Part shown: positions 57,915 to 64,000 of the stretch, piece after piece
Position numbering within the stretch: position 1 is the first letter of the stretch
How the letters are laid out: every line of letters begins with the position of its first letter
DNA from: Otatea glauca
Lineage: Eukaryota > Streptophyta > Magnoliopsida > Poales > Poaceae
DNA length: 64,000 nt
Direction of reading: 5' to 3'
Assembly: GCA_036346275.1 (NCBI GenBank)
Contig: JAYEVK010000084.1
Coordinates: 1 to 64,000, forward strand
Made by a program: the position numbers and the translations under genes
The notes under the pieces: generated by a model
Databases searched by the model: none
What the model was told of the DNA's origin: nothing
Seen by the model: only the letters and a program-made list of their open reading frames with translations

Positions 57915-58900
57915 GTTGCCTTAGTAAGTAAGCTGCAATACAATTTGCTTTCTGTCTCTCAGCTTATCGATGACTCTTTTGAGGTAAGCTTTAAGAGTAG
58001 TGCCTACAGAATCCTTGATTCATCTAGGGGGTTAGTTTGTGAGATCTCTAGATTTGGGAGAGTCTTTCATACTGATTTTTCTGCTTCTTCTGTAGACTTT
58101 CCTCGTTGTTTGATTGCTTCAGAGTCCCGTGATCTCTCCTTCTGGCATAGGAGACTTGGTCACATAGGCTTCGACCATTTGACCCGAGTTAATAGCCATG
58201 ACCTCATTCGTGGATTGCCTAAACTCAAGATGGTTGCTGATTCTCATCCTGTAGTCACTGTTGTGATGATTGATGCACCGGGACAGCTTTTATATATGGA
58301 TACTGTTGGTCCAGCTAGAGTGCAGTCAGCGGGTGGGAAGTTGTATGTTTTTGTCATTGTTGATGATTTTTTGAGGTATTCTTGGTATTTTTCATGGCCT
58401 CAAAGGATGAGTCTTTTACTCATTTTAGGGGTTTGGTCCGTAGGTTGTCTGTTGAGCTCCCTAGTGCTTTACGAGCTATACACAGTGACAATGGCATAGA
58501 GTTCAAGAACTCCTACTTTGCGAGCTTCTGTGAGGAGTTAAGCTTAGAGCATCAGTTTTCCTCTCCATATGTCTCTCAGCAAAATGGCGTAATGGAAAGG
58601 AAGAACAGGACCTTGGTCGAGTTGGCCAGGACGAAGCTAGAATAGTACAGTACTCCTAGGATGTTTTGGACTGAGTCTATTGCTTCATCTTGTCATGTGT
58701 CTAATCGAGTATTCTTGAGAGCACATTTGCACCGCACTTCTTATGAGTTGAGGTATGGGTGAAAGCCTAGTGTTTCTCATTTTCGTGTGTTTGGTTGCAA
58801 ATGTTTCATTTTAAAGTCTGAGAACCTAGATAAGTTCGAGTCTCATTCTTCTGATGGTATTTTTCTAGGTTAGTCAGACTTTTTCTCATAGCCATAGGGT
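57915..58900 (+). pseudogene. int: Sirevirus (plus) protease end and integrase
   Basis: After the duplication the protease resumes with SKLQYNLLSVSQLIDD. The integrase zinc region has FWHRRLGHIGFDHL (58140-58182). The core has LLYMDTVGPARVQSAGGK with the first Asp and FVIVDDFLRYSW. After a frameshift near 58385, AIHSDNGIEFKNSYF holds the second Asp, and QQNGVMERKNRTLVE the Glu (58382-58645). A TAG after ARTKLE and another stop near 58760 break it. HFRVFGCKCFILKSENLDKF closes the domain. Not functional as read. Confidence 0.86.
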
Positions 58901-60335
58901 CTGGAGTTGTGAGGCGAATAGGATCATAGAGACCTCTGAGGTGACCTTTGATGAGGCTAGCACAGGAGCTAGACCCAACATTTCGGGTTCTTCTTCTCTC
59001 TGAGACCATCTTTGTAGAGGGTGAGGATGATGGAGATGACGGTGTTCCACCTAATCTAGTCCTCTCTACACCTGAGGTGCCTCATGTTTCTATCTCTGCA
59101 CCTCAGGGAGACCAGCCCTTACCTTCAGACTCTCCTGCAGTGACTCTGATCCTACCTCTTTTGTTCATGAGGTAGAGACCACTTTTGCTTCTAGACCTCT
59201 CCATCATATTCAGAGACATCATCAACCTGATCAGATCATTGGCGATCTATTTGAGCGAGTCACACGCTCAAAATCAGGTTTATCTAGTTTCTGTCTCCAC
59301 TCTGCCTTTGTTGCCTCCTTTGAGCCAAATGATGTATCTCATGCATTATCCAATGAGTCTTGGATTAATGCTATGCATGAGAAACTTGAGAACTTTGAGA
59401 GGAACAAGGTATTACAGCTTGTCAAGCTCCCATCTGGTCATAATGTCATTAGGACCAAGTGGGTGTCCAAGAACAAGTAGAGTGAGGATGGGGTTGTCAT
59501 TAGGAACAAAGTTAGGCTAGTTGCACAGGGCTTTACTCAGGTTGAGGGTCTTGACTTTGAGGAGACCTTTGCCCCTGTAGCTAAACTAGAGGCGATTAGA
59601 ATCCTTCTTCCATTTTCGGTATCCAAGGGCTTCAAGCTTTATCAAATGGATGTCAAGAGTGTGTTCCTCAATAGATATATTGAGGAAGATGTGTATGTTA
59701 GGCAGCCTCCAGGATTCGAGAACCCCAAATTCCCTAACCATGTCCGCCAATGCTATCCTTGAGCCTAACGAGGATGGCAAGCCAATTGATCAGAAGGAAT
59801 TCAGGAGCATGATCGACTCCCTCCTGTATCTCACTGCCTCGAGGTCGGACATACATTTTGTTATATGTTTGTGTGCTCGGTTTCAGGATTCTCCTCGTGC
59901 CTCTCACCGCCAAGCGGTGAAGCGCATCTTCAGGTACCTTTGAGCTACTACTGATTATGATATTTGGTGCTCTTCTTCTTCTTGTCTATCCTTTAGAGTC
60001 TTTTCTGATGCAGACTTTGCTGGCGGTAGGATAGATAGGAATAGCACTTCTAGCACTTGCTAATTCATTGGCACTTCTCTTGTTTCTTGATCATCTAGGA
60101 AGCAGTCCGGAGTTGCACAGTCTACCGCTGAGGCCGAGTATGTTGCAACCGCTAGTTGCTGTAATTAGGTGCTTTGGATGAGATCGACCTTGTGGGACTT
60201 TGGGTTAGACATAGATAGTGTTCCACTGTTATGTGACAATACTTCTGCCATTTGCATTGCGAAAAACCTAGTGCAGCACTCCAGGACCAAGCACATTGAT
60301 ATTAGATGTCACTTCCTTAGAGACCATGTGGAGAA
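58901..60335 (+). pseudogene. rt: Sirevirus (plus) reverse transcriptase with internal deletion, and RNase H first part
   Basis: After a degraded linker, SNESWINAMHEKLENFERNKV, NVIRTKWVSKNK (then TAG), VEGLDFEETFAPVAKLEAIRI and LYQMDVKSVFLN (59330-59670) form the first half of RT. At 59739-59744 the sequence jumps from FENPKFPNHV directly to MSANAILEPNEDG, so the part with the catalytic YVDD is missing. Then come FRSMIDSLLYLTASRSDIHF, VFSDADFAGGRIDR and STAEAEYVATASC, and RNase H LLCDNTSAICIAK and RTKHIDIRCHFLRDHVE, cut at 60335 by the Ds-like element. Several stops are present. Confidence 0.86.
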
Positions 60336-60817
60336 TAGGGGTGAAAAAGGATCGAATACGGACGGATATTGCTCTTCCCGTATCTTGACCCATATTTTTT
60401 TCCCGGATACGAGCTAGCCAGATACGGATACGAATGTGAGTTATTCGGGATACGGATACGGGATGGATATGTGATGGATTTGGGTAGAAAAAGGATAAAG
60501 ATATACGGATAATACATACATAAATTAGAGTAATATGGTTTAGATATACTTTTTCACTCTTGTCGTTATCATTGCATAGAAGGATGGCCACAGATCAACA
60601 GGACACTACAACTTACAATGTGCACTACAAATGCAAACTGCAAGCCAACAAACACATCACAATAAAGAGATAAGCCACACCCAAATTCATGACTCCAACC
60701 AACCCACAACATCAGCACCACCACCGCACTAAACATTTGACAAACATCTAATTAGCATAATCCCACTAGGCATTATCAATACCAAATGCTAAATTTACGA
60801 CCAGAAAGAGAGCTCAC

Positions 60818-60959
60818 ATCGGGACAGTGGCATTGCGATCCTGTAGATGCTGCTATTCATGGAGTCCATGACAAGCAGCTCGCTGCCATGGGTGATCTCC
60901 ATGACGTACAGTTCGATCCCCATCTTGATGTCATCGAAGACCGTCTCCATGGTGTACAT
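60818..60959 (-). pseudogene. Captured exon-like fragment of an NHL-repeat protein gene
   Basis: The minus strand from 60959 gives METVFDDIKMGIELYVMEI, ELLVMDSMNSSIYRI and PLSR. This matches the segment just after the N-terminus of plant NHL-domain proteins (family pattern TVFDGSK.GIEPY.VEV...GELL.LDS.NSNIY), a group of predicted secreted or membrane beta-propeller proteins. It stops at 60818 with CGAT followed by GTGAGCT, a good splice donor at a place where an exon could end. About 45 residues are present, with no in-frame stop within the match. Upstream the match ends near 60953; a native acceptor is not clear. The identity is my reading of the family pattern, not a database search. Confidence 0.65.
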
Positions 60960-61242
60960 GAATACATAACCATAATAACAAGTTATATATCAATCAAAGC
61001 ACAATATCAGAATTCAGAACCATAAGCATCTCTGATTTACAGCAGCATTCAATAATTTTAAGCATCAACACTAAGATCACAATATAATTAAATGATTTCC
61101 CTGATACTCGGTCATAGATGCGCACCAGCATCAACACTAAGTTCAAAACCATATAGCACGGCATAAGTGCCAACATCTGCTACCACTTGATTTTGCTCAA
61201 TTTGATGAAGGCACTACAAGGATTGAGTGGCATTTGAGTTAC

Positions 61243-61744
61243 CAGCCTTGGCGAGGGCGTTCCAGAGCTCCTCGGGCAGGATGTAGCCATTGTGCTTGAC
61301 ATCAATGGCCTCGAAGATGCGGTAGAGCTCGAGCTCTTTGTCATCCATGTACCTTCGGAAGTCATCGTAGCTGACACGGCCGTTGCGATCACTGTCGCAT
61401 GCGCGGAGTAGCTCGCACACATAGTCTTTGCTACCGCCGCAGGCCCCATCTGGCACGCACAACGCAGTGAAGCCAATCTAGATCTGCGCGTTGTCGAGGT
61501 GGTCCCGCATGGACGCATCCATGAAGCCGAACATGCCGCGGATCCACGCCTCCTGCTCTGCCTTCGTGTCGTGTATCACCAGCAGTACATGTTCCATCGT
61601 CGTCTGTCCCAGCTTTCGCACCAAATCGCAACCTCCCCCCTCCCCCACTACCACCGTCGGCTGGGACATGGTGATAGCCGGGGAGGAGGCTGTTGCTACT
61701 GGGTGGGGCTCCATCGCCTGGGCCATCGCGCCGGACATGGCCAC
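61243..61744 (-). pseudogene. Captured fragment of a calcium-dependent mitochondrial ATP-Mg/Pi carrier gene (EF-hand region)
   Basis: Minus strand, possible start at Met 61742-61744. The piece MEHVLLVIHDTKAEQEAWIR is followed by a degenerate first EF-hand, then ELLRACDSDRNGRVSYDDF (second EF-hand loop with D-x-D-x-N-G), RRYMDDKELELYRIFEAID and VKHNGYILPEELWNALAKAG (third EF-hand). This is the N-terminal calcium-binding part of plant APC/SCaMC-type carriers; the six-helix carrier domain is absent. A TAG at about 61479 replaces a codon after DNAQI, so the frame is broken. The match ends at 61243 with AAGGCTG followed by GTAACTC, a plausible native splice donor. 60960-61242 would then be intron-like sequence. 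Confidence 0.8.
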
Positions 61745-62089
61745 AAGGGAGACACGACCGGGAGATCTAGGTCAGTAGATATGGCCTGTCAGGGAGCTGG
61801 TCGAGTGTGGCCAGGGGGATCTATGGGCTAGGCCAGGCCATGGGCAGGTGGATCAAAGACCGGGTATAGGCAGTATCATCCAGATATCTGAATGTTTTAT
61901 TATCTGGATATGCGATTTCCGACCCATATTTTTTGAATACCACATGTTCTGAATCTGATCCGGTATCCGGATTCAACTATCCGGATCTGGTCCCGAATTC
62001 GATCGGATATCCAAATTTCATCCCGAATCCGGTCCCGACCGGATCTGGATCTGGATTGAGCGGATAAAATCCGACCGTTTTCACCCCTA

Positions 62090-62230
62090 GTGGAGAAGGG
62101 TGATATTGTGCTTCAGTTTGTTGAGAGTGACCACCAGATTGCCGATATCTTTACCAAGCCTTTGGATAGCTCTAGGTTTATGGCCTTGAGAGGAGAGCTT
62201 GGTGTCGTATGTCCTTATGGCTTATCTTGA
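62090..62230 (+). pseudogene. Sirevirus (plus) RNase H, last part
   Basis: This continues the frame cut at 60335: VEKGDIVLQFVESDHQIADI, FTKPLDSSRFMALRGELGVV, then a stop at 62228-62230. FTKPLD is the standard end of copia RNase H. Joining across the Ds-like element needs only removal of one 8-bp duplication. Confidence 0.88.
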
Positions 62231-62743
62231 GGAGGAGCTAGTTTTGTATACTATGTATTATATTTGTTTTCTTCTAGCATTTTCTTTGTATTTTCTAGGT
62301 GTTTTTGGGCTTACTCTTAGATTTATGAGTACACTTCACTTAGACTTCTGGCATGCTTTGCATGGACATCTCATCTTATGCTATAGGTTGTATCATGCAC
62401 AATTAGCTAGTCTCTCTTCTGTCTAGGTTGAGTTCCCTCACAGTCTTATAAGTCTAGCAGGTGTTGAGCCCCCTAGGTAGACAGAGTCTGTGTACACTCC
62501 CTAGCTTGGGATTTAGAGTCAGCTTCCCTATGTGAGTCATTGGGGAAGATGAGAGCGAGTTTGAGCTATAGTATTCTCTACTATCTTTTCTATGCTCTAT
62601 AACCACCCAGTTTGCAGTTTCTCGACTTCTTCTCCTCATTCTGTGTTTCTGGTTTAGATTGAGTTCATTTAGACTTTTCTTGAGCTTGATTTTGCTAATA
62701 ACTGAACTTGAACCTGACTTATACTTCAAATTGATTCACTCGT
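62231..62743 (+). other. Region between Sirevirus RNase H and polypurine tract
   Basis: No domain is recognised. Open frames are short and hydrophobic by chance. Unlike the minus-strand Sirevirus there is no env-like ORF here; only about 0.5 kb separates pol from the 3' LTR. Confidence 0.5.
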
Positions 62744-62755
62744 TGAGGGGGAGTT
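62744..62755 (+). other. Polypurine tract of the plus-strand Sirevirus
   Basis: TGAGGGGGAGTT lies just before the LTR start TGAGTTCC at about 62756. Such a GAGGGGGAG tract is usual for Sireviruses. Confidence 0.75.
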
Positions 62756-64000
62756 TGAGTTCCTCCTTCGTGCATTGCATATAGACTTCATTTTCTGTTT
62801 ATATGAGCCTTGTCTATTATGTAAATGAACTATCTTTCATGGTATGCACTTTGGTACTTTACTGATGATAATTGCTAGCTTAGATATGTCCAAGTTAATT
62901 GTACTTCATCATGCTAAGCTTGCTAAATATTAAAAATTGAGGTTCAATGAAAACTTGATGAAACTAGTTGCATTTACTTGCTATGTTTCCTCACTAGGAG
63001 TATATGCCATGATTCGTGAAATCTTGGATTTCTACTAGAGTCCCTATAGCAACTTGGGTGAAGCTAGGTTGATCCATTCTAGAGTTCTTCACATGCTCAT
63101 AAATCTAAGTGCTAAAATGAAAAGAAAAATTGACTCTTTTTGTGCACATTGATCTCAACACTCTACATTTACGAGACTACTTCTCATTGCACATGGGATG
63201 AACTTGGAATATATTGTGTATGACCAAGACCATTCTTTTAAGTATCCTTCTTGAGATGGTCGACGATGGCTTGAGTCAATTACACTTGAAAAATACAAAT
63301 AAAAATAAGTGGGTAAAGAATGCAAATAATATCAAACATTTGCATCCCAATGTGAGCATTGAAGCTTTGTCTACGTGAGTAGTTGAGAGTTGTTGAGAGT
63401 GATGTTGTAAGGATCAAATCCTGGCTCTTGGATGTTGGCTTAGGATTGAAGCAAGATATCCAAGGGTGGAATTGATCCTGTGTCACTATAAATAGAGGGT
63501 AGAGCGCCTTCCTCTCTGAAGGTTCCGAGGTTTTTTGCTCATTTGAGTTTTGCCCACTTTGTTGTGAGGCTTTGTAAACCTCCCTTCCGAAATGAAATGT
63601 TCTTCATCTATGTTCTTGTTTCATTTCTCTTACGTATTTACATTACGCACTTAAATTACATTATCTAAATTCGCATTTACTTACTTGCAATTTTCTTTAC
63701 GTAATTTGGATTTGCCTCATCTCCTTCTACATGCTTCGAGTCTTTGTTGAAATTCATGATTGATGAACTCTTCTCTAGATTCGGTGCTTTCAATCATCTA
63801 GGCAATCATTGCGTTCTTGTTGCAAGTTTGTAAATCTGTGTTCTTGAAGTGCGTAAACGTGTGACTTGCGTTCTTTAGTCCCGATTGGCTTCGTTCTTGT
63901 TGCCAAGGATGAAAGATTGTCGGATGAATCTTCTATAGATCATATCCCAATTATCTAGGCAATCTACAACCTCTTCTATTCAGCTTTGCAAGAAACCAAT
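62756..64000 (+). repeat. 3' LTR of the plus-strand Sirevirus, cut by window edge
   Basis: It follows the polypurine tract. From about 63390 it resembles the 5' LTR: CAAGGGTGGA, the TATA box CTATAAATAGAGGG (63487), GATGAATCTTCT and CAAGAAACCAAT at the right edge correspond to 52500-52790. The first 600 bp show little clear match to the 5' LTR, where a palindrome-rich stretch is found instead. The LTRs have therefore diverged or recombined. Confidence 0.65.
63487..63496 (+). promoter_or_regulatory. TATA box in plus-strand Sirevirus 3' LTR
   Basis: CTATAAATAG followed by AGGG, the counterpart of the box at 52541 in the 5' LTR. As a downstream LTR promoter it could read out into flanking DNA, although nothing here shows that it does. 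Confidence 0.55.

Larger units (their letters stand above)
60336..62089. mobile_element. Ac/Ds-like hAT element carrying two captured host gene fragments
   Basis: A 1754-bp insertion in the RNase H domain, flanked by a perfect 8-bp duplication GTGGAGAA (60328-60335 and 62090-62097). Its ends are TAGGGGTGAAAA at 60336 and TTTTCACCCCTA at 62089, inverted copies closely like the Ac/Ds ends (CAGGGATGAAAACGGTCGG). Subterminal regions are rich in CGGATA/TATCCG repeats (60350-60490 and 61900-62075). No transposase is encoded, so it is non-autonomous. The interior holds two pieces matching unrelated plant genes, both on the minus strand: a mitochondrial carrier EF-hand segment and an NHL-protein exon. 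This is the structure of a gene-capturing hAT element. Confidence 0.88.
51799..64000 (+). mobile_element. Sirevirus-type Ty1/copia retrotransposon, runs off right edge
   Basis: Plus strand: 5' LTR (about 51799-53336), primer site, gag, protease, integrase, reverse transcriptase, RNase H, polypurine tract and part of the 3' LTR. The order is copia, and the RT-proximal segment RHHQPDQIIGDLFERVTRS (about 59205-59262) is typical of Sireviruses. Two later insertions interrupt it: a BARE-like solo LTR (56389-57914) and a Ds-like hAT (60336-62089). The RT has an internal deletion. It lies in the 3' part of the CACTA remnant. The two LTRs are clearly diverged, so this is an old element. Confidence 0.87.

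Noticed and set aside
1..64000. tRNA, rRNA, CRISPR-like arrays, bacterial operons or organelle DNA
   Set aside because: I saw no tRNA or rRNA-like sequence, no regularly spaced repeat array, and no bacterial or organelle gene order. The tRNA-like matches are only primer sites complementary to tRNA-iMet.

Overview
This window is plant nuclear DNA, almost certainly from a grass (Poaceae). It consists entirely of nested transposable elements, and I found no intact host gene. The evidence is the mix of families: a Tat-lineage Ty3/gypsy element with a second RNase H, Tekay/Del chromoviruses with ~3 kb LTRs and a tRNA-iMet primer site, Sirevirus-type Ty1/copia elements, a BARE/Angela-type solo LTR, and hAT, PIF/Harbinger and CACTA transposase remnants plus a MITE. 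I cannot name the genus from sequence alone.

Layout. 1-4993: minus-strand Tat element, cut by the left edge, ending in its LTR (4124-4993). It sits inside a plus-strand hAT transposase gene (4994-22259). That gene is split again by a complete minus-strand Tekay-type element (Tekay-1, 5921-19831, duplication GTAGA), whose downstream LTR carries a nested solo LTR of a second Tekay family (8432-11470). The hAT ends at 22259 inside a PIF/Harbinger remnant (22260-23383: Myb-like ORF fragment, then transposase). A third Tekay-like LTR (23384-26201) cuts that transposase. A minus-strand Sirevirus (26212-36641) with an env-like region follows; a MITE lies in its LTR and its other LTR is truncated.

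36642-51798: a CACTA (En/Spm) transposase pseudogene, split by a second complete Tekay-type element (Tekay-2, 38684-50668, duplication TAAAT). Tekay-2 carries an extra 265-codon ORF between primer site and gag. 51799-64000: a plus-strand Sirevirus running off the right edge. A BARE/Angela-like solo LTR interrupts its protease-integrase region (56389-57914, duplication GTTGC). An Ac/Ds-like hAT element interrupts its RNase H (60336-62089, perfect 8-bp duplication GTGGAGAA).

The most interesting object is that Ds-like element. It contains pieces of two unrelated host genes on the same strand: the EF-hand part of a calcium-dependent mitochondrial carrier (61243-61744) and an exon-like piece of an NHL-repeat protein gene (60818-60959). 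Each piece ends at what looks like a splice donor. It appears to be a gene-capturing (Pack-type) hAT element. Second is the Tekay-2 leader ORF, whose fold I can only guess at.

The coding regions do not work together as a pathway; they are layers of insertion. Relative order can be read from the nesting: Harbinger, then hAT, then Tat and Tekay-1, then the solo LTR; CACTA, then Tekay-2 and the plus Sirevirus, then the solo LTR and Ds-like element. Many frameshifts between near-identical copies fall at CAG/CTG sites. Some may be consensus errors rather than real mutations.
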